NCBI GenBank assembly: GCA_051000345.1
Contig: JBPCOJ010000040.1
Location: 1 to 36,459 of the forward strand
Direction of reading: 5' to 3'
Source: JBHENC01 sp051000345
Lineage (GTDB): Bacteria; Acidobacteriota; Blastocatellia; Pyrinomonadales; Pyrinomonadaceae
Length of the DNA stretch: 36,459 bases
The stretch's first letter is position 1, and the number at the start of each line of letters is the position of its first letter. The notes under the pieces are model-generated. The model made no database searches and had not been told where the DNA came from. It saw only the letters and a program-made list of their open reading frames with translations. Positions 25,754 through 33,692 of this stretch are shown in pieces. Position numbers and translations under genes: made by a program.

Positions 25754-26944
25754 TTACCGCTCGACGGCCATTGCCACCGCATTGCCGCCGCCCAAACACA
25801 ATGCCGCGATGCCTCTATGCACATTGCGCCGCTTCATTTCATACAGCATCGTTGTCAAAAGCCTCGAACCCGATTGCCCGATGGCATGACCGAGCGCAAC
25901 CGCGCCGCCGTTGACGTTGACGCGCTGCGGATCGAGTTCCAACTCTTTGATAATCGCCACAGCCTGCACCGCGAAGGCTTCGTTGAGTTCGATTAAATCG
26001 ACTTCATCGAGCGACCATCCGGCTTTCTTCACAACCTTTTTGATTGCTTCGACGGGAGCCATCATCACGAGTTCGGGTTCGATGCCGCTCGTCGCCTGCG
26101 CCGCAATCCGCGCCATCGGTTCGACGCCCATCTCGCGCGCGCGTTCGAGCGAAGTAACGACGACTGCTGAAGCTCCGTCGTTGATGCTCGAAGCGTTGCC
26201 AGCCGTGACCGTGCCGCCTTCCTTTTTGAACGCCGGCTTCAACTTGCCCAACGATTCCGGCGCGGCGTCTTCGCGCACCGATTCGTCCGCGTCGAACACA
26301 ATGGCCACGCCTTTTTTCTGCGGAATCTCAATCGGCAAAATCTCGTCCTTAAACCTTCCGGCCTTCATCGCTGCGATAGCTTTGCGGTGCGAGTTAAAAG
26401 CATACTCGTCCTGCTGCTCGCGCGTCACACCGTAGCGCGTGGCGACGACTTCGCCCGTGTTGCCCATGTGGTAATTTTCAAACGCGCACCACAAACCGTC
26501 GTGGATCATCGCGTCCACCATCGTGCCGTTGCCGAGACGGTAGCCTTCGCGCGCCTGCGGCAAAAGATACGGCGCGTTCGTCATTGATTCCATGCCGCCC
26601 GCGACGATTATTTCCGCGTCGCCGAGCTTAATACTCTGCGCCGCCATCATCACGGCCTTCAAGCCGGAGCCGCATACTTTGTTGATCGTCACAGCCGAAA
26701 CGCCGAACGGTATGCCGCCGTGCAGCGCCGCTTGTCTGGCAGGATTTTGCCCGACTCCCGCCTGAATCACGCAACCCATAATTACTTCATCAACGTCTTC
26801 GGGTTTGACGCCCGCGCGCCGAACGCTTTCGCGCACAACCAAAGCGCCGAGTTGCGGCGCAGTAAAGCTTTTCAAAGCGCCCTGAAACTTTCCGACAGGC
26901 GTGCGCACGGCGCTGATAATCACAGCTTCTTTTGTATCCGACAT
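25754..26944 (-). CDS. Acetyl-CoA C-acetyltransferase (thiolase)
   Basis: A 396-residue thiolase II. The catalytic cysteine C91 is in INKVCGSGLKAV, the second active-site set is H353 (GGAVALGHAIGQSG) and C383 (CLGGGNAVAM). It condenses two acetyl-CoA to acetoacetyl-CoA or performs the reverse thiolysis. AGAGGTG precedes the ATG at 26944. With Hbd downstream it makes a typical C4 acyl-CoA module, whose flavin electrons could pass to EtfAB encoded 10 kb away on the same strand. Confidence 0.95.
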   Translation of the reverse strand: MSDTKEAVIISAVRTPVGKFQGALKSFTAPQLGALVVRESVRRAGVKPEDVDEVIMGCVIQAGVGQNPARQAALHGGIPFGVSAVTINKVCGSGLKAVMMAAQSIKLGDAEIIVAGGMESMTNAPYLLPQAREGYRLGNGTMVDAMIHDGLWCAFENYHMGNTGEVVATRYGVTREQQDEYAFNSHRKAIAAMKAGRFKDEILPIEIPQKKGVAIVFDADESVREDAAPESLGKLKPAFKKEGGTVTAGNASSINDGASAVVVTSLERAREMGVEPMARIAAQATSGIEPELVMMAPVEAIKKVVKKAGWSLDEVDLIELNEAFAVQAVAIIKELELDPQRVNVNGGAVALGHAIGQSGSRLLTTMLYEMKRRNVHRGIAALCLGGGNAVAMAVER

Positions 26945-27003
26945 AAAAACACCTCTTGAATTAAAAATAGTTTTTGATCGTCAGCCTCTTGCAATAATCT
27001 CTA

Positions 27004-27375
27004 TTACTGCTGCGGCAATTGTTCGCCTTCGAGTTTGATAACGCGCTTCTTTAGAGATTTGTGATCGGCGCGTATGTCGAAAGTATTGTCATTGAGAACA
27101 TCCATTTTGTCATTGAAAGCTTCGAGCTGATCGTCGATCTTGTGGAGCCTCACTTCTACATTTGTGAATCTCGCTTCAACATTGGCAAGCCGTAACTCAA
27201 TCCCTGTCAACCGCTCCAAAACGCCTTCCCAGATCGGGCGCGTTTCACGCAATCGCGCATCCACCTTTTCTTCAAGCGCAGTCAGGCAGTCATTCATGGC
27301 ATTGAGTAAAATGAAAATCCGTTCTTCAAATGAAGAAGCTTCAGGCAGATTTCGTCGTGTAATGTCTTCGCTCAT
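27004..27375 (-). CDS. Small coiled-coil protein of unknown function
   Basis: A 123-residue soluble protein dominated by heptad patterns. The stretch RLTGIELRLANVEARFTNVE (about 54-73) shows leucine/valine spacing of a coiled coil that continues to about residue 95 and reappears near the C-terminus (KSLKKRVIKLEGEQ). This pattern is common in small proteins of Acidobacteria with unknown role. AAGGAGC precedes the ATG, and TATAAT at 27425-27430 lies about 50 nt upstream. It may be cotranscribed with the thiolase gene, as no terminator separates them. Confidence 0.65.
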   Translation of the reverse strand: MSEDITRRNLPEASSFEERIFILLNAMNDCLTALEEKVDARLRETRPIWEGVLERLTGIELRLANVEARFTNVEVRLHKIDDQLEAFNDKMDVLNDNTFDIRADHKSLKKRVIKLEGEQLPQQ

Positions 27376-27424
27376 CGTTATACGCTCCTTACAATATAGC
27401 GGCTCGTTTGTTTCGGCTCATTCG

Positions 27425-27453
27425 ATTATACGTTCGCCCAAAAGTGTAAGCAA
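27425..27453 (-). promoter_or_regulatory. Promoter for the coiled-coil gene
   Basis: On the minus strand a full TATAAT (27425-27430) and a weaker TTGCTT (27448-27453) are spaced by 17 nt, about 50 nt before the ATG at 27375. It could also drive the thiolase-hbd genes downstream. Confidence 0.55.
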
Positions 27454-27553
27454 GCGTGTCTCTGGTAAAGCGATAATTGAAGAAGCGCGCGCGCGAGTGA
27501 TAGACTTCCGAAGTTGTTATCCGATTCTGTATTCATTCTTATGGTGAAGCTTT

Positions 27554-28603
27554 ATGCAAGCACTTATTCTCGCGGGCGGCAAAGGCACGCGCCTTCGTCC
27601 GCTTACGCTCTACACGCCGAAGCCGATTGTGCCGATCTGCAATCGCCCGTTTCTGCTTTATCAAATCGACACGCTGCGGCGCGCAGGCATCACGGACATT
27701 ACGCTTTCGCTTTCCTATCAGCCGCATAAAATCGAACAGCAACTCGGCGACGGCGGAGACTTCGGCGTTAATCTTAAATACACAGTCGAGCCGCAACCGA
27801 TGGGAACCGCAGGAGCTTACAAGTTTGCCGAAGATTTAATACGCGAGCCGACGGTTGTCTTCAACGGCGATATTCTCACCGACATCGATCTCAAAGCCGT
27901 CATACGCGAACACACCGAACGCCAAGCGACGGCAACCGTCGTGCTCACGCCAGTCGATAATCCGGGCGCCTACGGTCTCGTCGAAACAGAAGACGACGGT
28001 CGCGTGCGCCGCTTTCTCGAAAAACCGAAGGCGGACGAAATCACCGTCAACACGATCAATGCAGGCACGTATATTTTAGAGCCGCGCGTTCTGGATTACA
28101 TTCCGGCGAATGAAAATCACTCGTTCGAGTACGGGCTTTTTCCGAACCTACTCGCGCGCAAAGAGCCTTTCTTCGCGCATATTCCGCAAAAAACTTACTG
28201 GCTCGACATCGGCACGCCCGCGCGTTATTTGCAGGCGCACCACGATCTTCTGGGCAATCGCGTGACGCGCCTGCGCCTCAAAGAACGTCGCGGAAATTTC
28301 GACGCGGCGACGTACGCAGACATCGACGAGCTTTCGATGATCGGCGACGATTGCACCATCAAGCCCGGCGCGCAGATTATTAATTCCGTGCTCGGACAAG
28401 GCTGCTACATCGAAGAAAAAGCGCGCATCGAAAATTCCGTCGTCTGGGCGCACACCAGAGTCGGCGCAGGCGCGCAATTATTCGATGCCATTGTCGGGCG
28501 CGGGTGTCACATAGGCCGCTCTGCGCAGCTCAACGCGGGGACAGTGCTCGGCGACAAAACTTCGCTGACCGACTACACGCAAACCGGAGTGGCAACGCTG
28601 TGA
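27554..28603 (+). CDS. NDP-sugar pyrophosphorylase (mannose-1-phosphate guanylyltransferase type)
   Basis: A 349-residue nucleotidyltransferase. The N-terminal Rossmann-like domain begins with MQALILAGGKGTRLRPLT, continues with TPKPIVPI (about 22-29), the metal-binding Asp in FNGDILTD (about 102-109) and the sugar-binding FLEKP (about 155). The C-terminal part (about 245-349) is a left-handed beta-helix of hexapeptide repeats. It joins a sugar 1-phosphate to an NTP, most likely mannose-1-phosphate to GTP as in similar archaeal/bacterial enzymes, but glucose-1-phosphate with dTTP or UTP remains possible. GGTGAAG lies before the ATG. Its stop overlaps the start of the phosphohexomutase gene by four nucleotides, so the two are coupled and act in series. 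Confidence 0.88.
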   Translation: MQALILAGGKGTRLRPLTLYTPKPIVPICNRPFLLYQIDTLRRAGITDITLSLSYQPHKIEQQLGDGGDFGVNLKYTVEPQPMGTAGAYKFAEDLIREPTVVFNGDILTDIDLKAVIREHTERQATATVVLTPVDNPGAYGLVETEDDGRVRRFLEKPKADEITVNTINAGTYILEPRVLDYIPANENHSFEYGLFPNLLARKEPFFAHIPQKTYWLDIGTPARYLQAHHDLLGNRVTRLRLKERRGNFDAATYADIDELSMIGDDCTIKPGAQIINSVLGQGCYIEEKARIENSVVWAHTRVGAGAQLFDAIVGRGCHIGRSAQLNAGTVLGDKTSLTDYTQTGVATL

Positions 28604-30099
28604 GTGAATCACAAAAGCTCGCACCAATTCGTTTCGGCACAGACGGCTGGCGCGCCGTCATCGCGGAAGATTACACTTTCGCTAATCTCGAACGTGTCGC
28701 GCAAGCCTACGCCGATTACATTCACCAGCAGAACTCGCTGGCATCGGTGGCATCAACAGAAGCGGGCGCAGACGGTTCCGGTACACAAACACATCGCATC
28801 TTGCCGTTAATCGTCGTCGGATATGACAGGCGGTTTCTCTCCGAACAATTTGCAGAGCGCGTGGTTAAAGTATTGGCAAGCAACGGAATCTTCGTCGCTG
28901 CTTTTACTGAAGCCGTGCCGACGCCGCTCGTCTCATGGGCGGTGCGCGAGCAGAAGGCCGGAGGCGGCATTATGATTACGGCGTCGCACAATCCGCCGGA
29001 ATTCAACGGCTTCAAAATCAAAGCCTCATGGGGTGGCAGCGCTCCGCCGGAAACGACAAGCGCCGTCGAATCGTTAATCGACGCCAAACCGCCGCAGCGC
29101 CACGCCGAAGTAATCGCCGCCATCACATCGTGCGACGCAACCGAATTTTTCCGTGCAGCCGAAAAAAGTTACCGCGCGCAGATTGCGTCTTACATTGACC
29201 TCGAACGATTGCGTGCGACACAGAGGCGCGTCATCATCGATCCGATGCACGGCGCGGGCGGGCTGTGGGTTGAAAGTTTTTTGAAGGGCGGCACGCTTCA
29301 AGTGGAAACGATTCGCGCGACGCGCGATCCGCTTTTCGGAGGCTGCGCGCCGGAACCGATTGACCGCAATTTACAACCGCTCAAAAATCGAATCAAAGAA
29401 ACGGGCGCTCTCATAGGGCTTGCGACAGACGGCGATGCGGATCGCGTCGGCGCTGTTAATGAGTTGGGCGAAACAATGACGATGCACGAAGTCGTCCCGC
29501 TGCTGCTGCTGCATCTCGCGCGACATCGAAAACTCACGGGCGGCGTCGTCCGCACTTTTTCGCAATCCGTGCTGACGAAGCGCATCGCCGCCGCGCACAA
29601 TCTGCCGCTCTACGACACGCCGATTGGCTTCAAGTACATCGCGGAACTAATGCTGAAGGAAGATATTTTGATTGGCGCGGAAGAGTCCGGCGGCATCGGC
29701 GTGCGCGGTCACATACCGGAACGCGACGGCATCTTGAATTCCCTGCTGCTGCTCGAAGCCGTCGTTGCTGCGGGCAAAACGCCTTCGGAAATGGTGCGCG
29801 ACATGCACAAGGAATTCGGCGAATTTTATTTTGGCCGCACGGACAGGCACATGGGAGTCACGCGCGGTCAAAAATTGGTCGCCATGCTCGCCGCTTCGCC
29901 GCCGAACGCGGTTGCAGGTGAAATTGTGCGTAGCGTCGAAACGCTCGACGGCACAAAACTTTTATTCGCAGACGAATCGTGGCTGCTCTTTCGTCAATCC
30001 GGAACCGAACCCATGCTGCGCATTTATTCTGAAGCCACGTCAATCGCCAAAATGAACAAGCTCTTAAACGCAGGCCAGCGACTCGCCGAAGATAGTTGA
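28600..30099 (+). CDS. Phosphoglucomutase/phosphomannomutase family protein
   Basis: A 499-residue alpha-D-phosphohexomutase interconverting hexose 6- and 1-phosphates. Domain signatures are in order: phosphoserine loop TASHNPPE (S129), metal loop DGDADR (D277, D279, D281), sugar loop GEESGG (near 365) and phosphate-binding RQSGTEP near the C-terminus. The start is GTG at 28600, overlapping the previous stop as GTGA; an upstream ATG at 28504 is inside the pyrophosphorylase gene and encodes non-homologous residues. An Ala/Ser/Thr-rich insertion (about 48-64) is unusual and probably a surface loop. It likely provides mannose- or glucose-1-phosphate to its upstream partner. Confidence 0.93.
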   Translation: MSESQKLAPIRFGTDGWRAVIAEDYTFANLERVAQAYADYIHQQNSLASVASTEAGADGSGTQTHRILPLIVVGYDRRFLSEQFAERVVKVLASNGIFVAAFTEAVPTPLVSWAVREQKAGGGIMITASHNPPEFNGFKIKASWGGSAPPETTSAVESLIDAKPPQRHAEVIAAITSCDATEFFRAAEKSYRAQIASYIDLERLRATQRRVIIDPMHGAGGLWVESFLKGGTLQVETIRATRDPLFGGCAPEPIDRNLQPLKNRIKETGALIGLATDGDADRVGAVNELGETMTMHEVVPLLLLHLARHRKLTGGVVRTFSQSVLTKRIAAAHNLPLYDTPIGFKYIAELMLKEDILIGAEESGGIGVRGHIPERDGILNSLLLLEAVVAAGKTPSEMVRDMHKEFGEFYFGRTDRHMGVTRGQKLVAMLAASPPNAVAGEIVRSVETLDGTKLLFADESWLLFRQSGTEPMLRIYSEATSIAKMNKLLNAGQRLAEDS

Positions 30100-30145
30100 G
30101 CAGGGGCTTCGACGTTTCCACATAACTCCACGAACATTTCTTCTT

Positions 30146-30979
30146 ATGCCGGAACTACCCGAAGTCGAACTCGTTGCGCGCGCGCTCGATAAACTCATCA
30201 CGAAGCGTCGCGTCATTGCCGCCGAAGTTTTGCGCGCGAGGCTTCTGCCGGATTCGTCGCCCGAAGAATTTGCGGCGCAGATTCGAGGCGCGCGAATTGA
30301 ATCCATCAACCGGCGCGGCAAGCATATTTTGATCGAGTTGGATAACGGCTTTGTGCTCGTCGTGCATCTGCGCATGTCGGGCAGGTTTCTTTATTTGCCG
30401 ATGGATGCGGAGTTGCCGAAATTCACGCACGCGATTTTTTATCTCGACAACGAATACAGGCTCGTCTTTTCCGATCAACGCCATTTCGGATTGATGAAAA
30501 TCGTTGCCGCAGACGAATTGCATGAAGCCAAAGAGTTGCGCGAATTAGCGCCGGAGCCTTTCTCGGAAGAATTCACGCATGAGTATCTTCACGCGGCACT
30601 TCAGCGTTCGCGCCGCACGCTGAAGGAAACGCTGCTCGATCAAACGAAGGTCACGGGGCTTGGAAATATCTACGCGGCGGAAGCGATGTTTCTGGCTGGG
30701 GTTAATCCATTTATCGTCGCCTCTGGATTCTCCAAGCGTCGCGTGCCGAAACTTCATCAAGCGATTCTCGAAGTGCTCGCCGAATCCATCGCTCACGGCT
30801 CGACTTTGAATGTCGATCCAGAAAATATAGACGGCAGTTATTACGGCGGCGAGTATGAAGGCCACTGGCGAGTTTATGACCGCGAGGGCGAGCCGTGTCC
30901 GACTTGCCAAGCCGCGATTAAGCGCATTGCGCACGCTGGGCGCTCGACCTATTTTTGCCCGCGCTGCCAGCGCCGGTAA
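30146..30979 (+). CDS. mutM: Formamidopyrimidine-DNA glycosylase (Fpg/MutM)
   Basis: A 277-residue base-excision repair enzyme removing 8-oxoguanine and formamidopyrimidines and cutting the abasic strand. MPELPEVE fixes the start because Pro2 and Glu3 are catalytic; the lysine of RGKHIL (about K57) is the family's third catalytic residue. A helix-two-turn-helix region (about 135-215, with TGLGNIYAAEAMF) and the C-terminal zinc finger (CPTCQ...CPRC, residues about 251-274) complete it. It follows the phosphohexomutase by 46 nt and may be cotranscribed, although no functional link is known. Confidence 0.96.
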   Translation: MPELPEVELVARALDKLITKRRVIAAEVLRARLLPDSSPEEFAAQIRGARIESINRRGKHILIELDNGFVLVVHLRMSGRFLYLPMDAELPKFTHAIFYLDNEYRLVFSDQRHFGLMKIVAADELHEAKELRELAPEPFSEEFTHEYLHAALQRSRRTLKETLLDQTKVTGLGNIYAAEAMFLAGVNPFIVASGFSKRRVPKLHQAILEVLAESIAHGSTLNVDPENIDGSYYGGEYEGHWRVYDREGEPCPTCQAAIKRIAHAGRSTYFCPRCQRR

Positions 30980-31013
30980 CAAGCGCGGAGCAATCCTTCT
31001 TTCGCTTGCGCGC

Positions 31014-31043
31014 TTGACAGCAAGAAGCTTTGCGGCGTATAAG
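31014..31043 (+). promoter_or_regulatory. Promoter of the SAM-controlled leader
   Basis: TTGACA (31014-31019) and TATAAG (31038-31043) are spaced by 18 nt. Transcription would start near 31050, just before the SAM-II riboswitch at 31056. The -35 box overlaps one arm (31010-31017) of an 8-bp inverted repeat whose other arm is at 30980-30987. Confidence 0.75.
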
Positions 31044-31055
31044 CCAACTTGTAAA

Positions 31056-31117
31056 ACGTGGTGAGTTAAGACGACTTGCGGCCACGCAAAATAATCCGCT
31101 AAACAGCACGGTGAGTC
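31056..31117 (+). promoter_or_regulatory. SAM-II riboswitch
   Basis: The segment matches the SAM-II (SAM_alpha) pattern from memory of the family: CGTGGTGA (31057-31064), TTGCGGCCACG (31076-31086), an A-rich stretch and GCTAAA (31098-31103). Pairing is an H-type pseudoknot: P1 CGTGG 31057-31061 with CCACG 31082-31086, P2 GCGG 31078-31081 with CCGC 31096-31099, and possibly GACT 31073-31076 with AGTC 31114-31117. It lies about 190 nt before a methionine-synthesis gene, exactly the expected context for SAM feedback. Confidence 0.8.
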
Positions 31118-31161
31118 CCGCGAAAGAAAAAGGGACGCACGCAAACTTCTGGTTTCGTTGA

Positions 31162-31193
31162 AGTCCCGCGTTGTTTGGCGCGGGGCTTTTATT
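31162..31193 (+). terminator. Intrinsic terminator in the methionine gene leader (possible attenuator)
   Basis: AGTCCCGCG (31162-31170) pairs with CGCGGGGCT (31179-31187) around an 8-nt loop, followed by TTTTATTAT. It stands between the SAM-II riboswitch and the coding sequence, so it is a candidate attenuator rather than an end-of-gene signal. An identical AGTCCCGCG occurs earlier at 31114-31122 and could compete for the same partner. Confidence 0.75.
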
Positions 31194-31301
31194 ATGCGCG
31201 CATTACGCCCGATGAACGCTATCTTTCAAACGCCTTTGACGATAAATTAAAAGACGTTACGGGCATTTCAAGCGGGTGGACGAATTCGGCGAGGTTATTA
31301 G

Positions 31302-33194
31302 TTGAAGATGGATAATTTCAGGGAACTTTTAGAACGCGACCACATTATAGTTTTCGACGGTGCGATGGGAACGATGCTTTACAGCAAAGGCATTTATATC
31401 AATCGCTCCTACGATGAATTGAACTTGACGAATCCAGACCTTGTGCGTGAAGTCCACGCCGAATACGTGCGCGCCGGTGCGGACATCATTGAAACCAACA
31501 CGTTCGGAGCGTCCGCGCCGCGCCTGCAACAATATGGATTGGAAGGAAGCTTAAGGTTAATCAACATCGCTGCCGCACGTCTTGCGCGAGAAGCTGCCGG
31601 AGAGCGCGCACTTGTGGCGGGCGCAGTCGGGCCATTGGGTTTACGCATCGAGCCTTATGGCCCGACTTCTTTTGATGAAGCGAAGGATATTTTTAAGGAA
31701 CAAATCGGCGCGCTTCTCGATGGCGGCGTCGATCTTTTCCTGCTCGAAACCTTTTCCGACATTTCTGAAATGCGTCAGGCTATTCGCGCCGTCCGTGAAC
31801 TCTGCGATCTGCCCATCGTCGCGCAAATGACCATCCTGCCAGACGGCAATACTTCCTTCGGCACGACGCCCGAAGTCTTCACCGCGCGGCTCGATGAATG
31901 GGGTGCAGACGTGATCGGCCTTAACTGCGGCGTCGGCCCGGCGATTGTGATGTCGGCGCTTGAAAAGATGCGCCATGTCACGAAAAAGAAATTGTCCGCG
32001 CAGCCGAACGCAGGCTTGCCGCGCGACGTTCAGGGACGACAGTTTTATATGTGCTCGCCCGAGTACATGGCGAAGTTTTCCAAGCGATTGATTCAAGCGG
32101 GCGCGAAATTTATCGGCGGCTGCTGCGGCACGACTCCAGCGCATATCAAACTTATTTCCGACGCCGTGCGCGCCGCCTCTCCGCGCAAACAACTATTCGT
32201 CACGGGCGAATTGAATTACATGCCCGCCTCCGTGCAAGAATTATCGCCTTCGGACATTCAAGTTGTGCCGCCTGAAGAACGCTCCAAGTGGTCTGGGAAA
32301 ATCGCGCGCGGCGAATTTGTTACTTCCGTCGAAGTGCTGCCGCCGAAGGGCTGTGACGCCGCCAAAACGCTCGATCAAATCAGACTTCTGAAAGACGCGG
32401 GCGTGGACGGCGTCAACATTCCCGACGGGCCGCGCGCGCAAACACGCATGAGCGCGCAGGCCACCGCCGTGCTCGTCGAGCGTGAAGTCGGCATCGAAGC
32501 CGTGCTGCATTATTGTTGTCGTGACCGCAATCTCTTAGGCATGATGTCAGACCTACTCGGCGCGGCGGCGTTAGGCTTGCGCAATCTGCTTCTTATCACC
32601 GGCGACCCGCCGAAGATGGGGCCGTACCCTGATGCCACCGCCGTTTTCGACATCGATTCAATCGGCCTTACCAACATGGTCAACAAACTGAATCACGGCC
32701 TAGACCTCGGCAATAATCCAATCGGCTGCCCGACTGCCTTTTGCATCGGCGTCGGCGTCAATCCGGGCGCAATCAACAGGGACGAAGAAATCAAACGCTT
32801 CGAGTACAAAGTCGAAGCGGGCGCGCAGTACGCCATTACGCAACCGGTCTTCGACGCCGAACAGATGCACGATTTTTTGCGTCGCATAGAGCATGTACGC
32901 ATCCCGATTGTCGCTGGCATCTGGCCGCTCGTCTCATACCGCAACGCGGAATTTCTGCACAACGAAGTGCCGGGCGTGCGCGTGCCAGCCGGAGTTATGG
33001 AACGTATGCGCGTCGCTTCCGACAAAGGCAAGGAAGCAGGCCGCGACGAAGGTTTGCAAATAGCCCGCGAGCTTTTAACAGACGTGCGCGATTCCATTCA
33101 GGGCGCGCAAGTCTCCGCGCCCTTCGGCAACGTCCGATTCGCGCTCGATGTGTTCGACGCAGTAGATGTGGTCGATGCGCGCGCCACAGCATAA
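31302..33194 (+). CDS. Bifunctional homocysteine S-methyltransferase/5,10-methylenetetrahydrofolate reductase
   Basis: A 630-residue fusion. The N-terminal domain (about 8-300) is a zinc-dependent homocysteine S-methyltransferase barrel: VFDGAMGTML (about 15-24), NCGVGP (Cys near 208) and the paired zinc cysteines in GGCCGT (about 272). The C-terminal domain (about 335-620) is a methylenetetrahydrofolate reductase (FAD) barrel: SVEVLPPKG, GDPP and QPVFDAE. It makes methyltetrahydrofolate and transfers methyl groups to homocysteine, as in YitJ-type fusions. There is no cobalamin-binding domain as in MetH. Start: TTG at 31302 with GAGG (31291-31294) seven nucleotides upstream; the ATG at 31308 is 13 away and remains possible. 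SAM control is inferred from the leader. Confidence 0.93.
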   Translation: MKMDNFRELLERDHIIVFDGAMGTMLYSKGIYINRSYDELNLTNPDLVREVHAEYVRAGADIIETNTFGASAPRLQQYGLEGSLRLINIAAARLAREAAGERALVAGAVGPLGLRIEPYGPTSFDEAKDIFKEQIGALLDGGVDLFLLETFSDISEMRQAIRAVRELCDLPIVAQMTILPDGNTSFGTTPEVFTARLDEWGADVIGLNCGVGPAIVMSALEKMRHVTKKKLSAQPNAGLPRDVQGRQFYMCSPEYMAKFSKRLIQAGAKFIGGCCGTTPAHIKLISDAVRAASPRKQLFVTGELNYMPASVQELSPSDIQVVPPEERSKWSGKIARGEFVTSVEVLPPKGCDAAKTLDQIRLLKDAGVDGVNIPDGPRAQTRMSAQATAVLVEREVGIEAVLHYCCRDRNLLGMMSDLLGAAALGLRNLLLITGDPPKMGPYPDATAVFDIDSIGLTNMVNKLNHGLDLGNNPIGCPTAFCIGVGVNPGAINRDEEIKRFEYKVEAGAQYAITQPVFDAEQMHDFLRRIEHVRIPIVAGIWPLVSYRNAEFLHNEVPGVRVPAGVMERMRVASDKGKEAGRDEGLQIARELLTDVRDSIQGAQVSAPFGNVRFALDVFDAVDVVDARATA

Positions 33195-33392
33195 GCGTGC
33201 CTGACAAAACTTCAACTGCGCCGCAACATGCCTGACGAACATATTGATTGAAGCCGCATAACGGCAATCACGGTCTATTGCTTTCGTTCCCTATTTTTTA
33301 GAAGGTTTGTGTTAAGGAATGATTGATTGCTCGTGGTCTTAGCAACGCATGCATTGCGCCGATTCAGCTTAGACATCGATAGCCATATCTAA

Positions 33393-33617
33393 GAGCGTGT
33401 TTAGAAGTTCAACAGGTGCGCCAGCGGCGCGACCACAAGGTAGCCAGACGTGCAACGTCTGGGAGCCATTAACCGGTATCGCGCGTTGACGGCGCGCCAG
33501 ATTTCTATGCGCACCTTCAATGCGCCGACATCTTTCGTTCACTGTGTTCCAGACGTTGCACGTCTGGCTACTTTCTCGTGACCGCTTCGCGGCCTAAAGC
33601 AATTTCTAAACAGGCTC
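33393..33617. mobile_element. MITE-like element, IS5-family-type ends
   Basis: A 225-bp element with 14-bp terminal inverted repeats (GAGCGTGTTTAGAA at 33393-33406; inverse at 33604-33617, 13 of 14) and a TAA duplicated on both flanks (33390-33392, 33618-33620). Inside is an inverted pair built on GTAGCCAGACGTGCAACGTC (33440-33464 and 33548-33571). It carries no reading frame for a transposase. The ends and TNA-type duplication resemble the IS1031 group of IS5. The remaining 33195-33389 holds nothing I can recognise. Confidence 0.7.
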
Positions 33618-33692
33618 TAAGCTAGAACATTGTCGTACTCGTCTTTAACTATCTTGTAGCATTTGCAGGAGACTGCTTCCAAACCCGCCCGA

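Noticed and set aside
31050..31200. Cobalamin or SAM-I riboswitch upstream of the methionine gene
   Set aside because: No B12 box, and no SAM-I core; the short pseudoknot with GGTGA, GCCACG and GCTAAA fits SAM-II instead.
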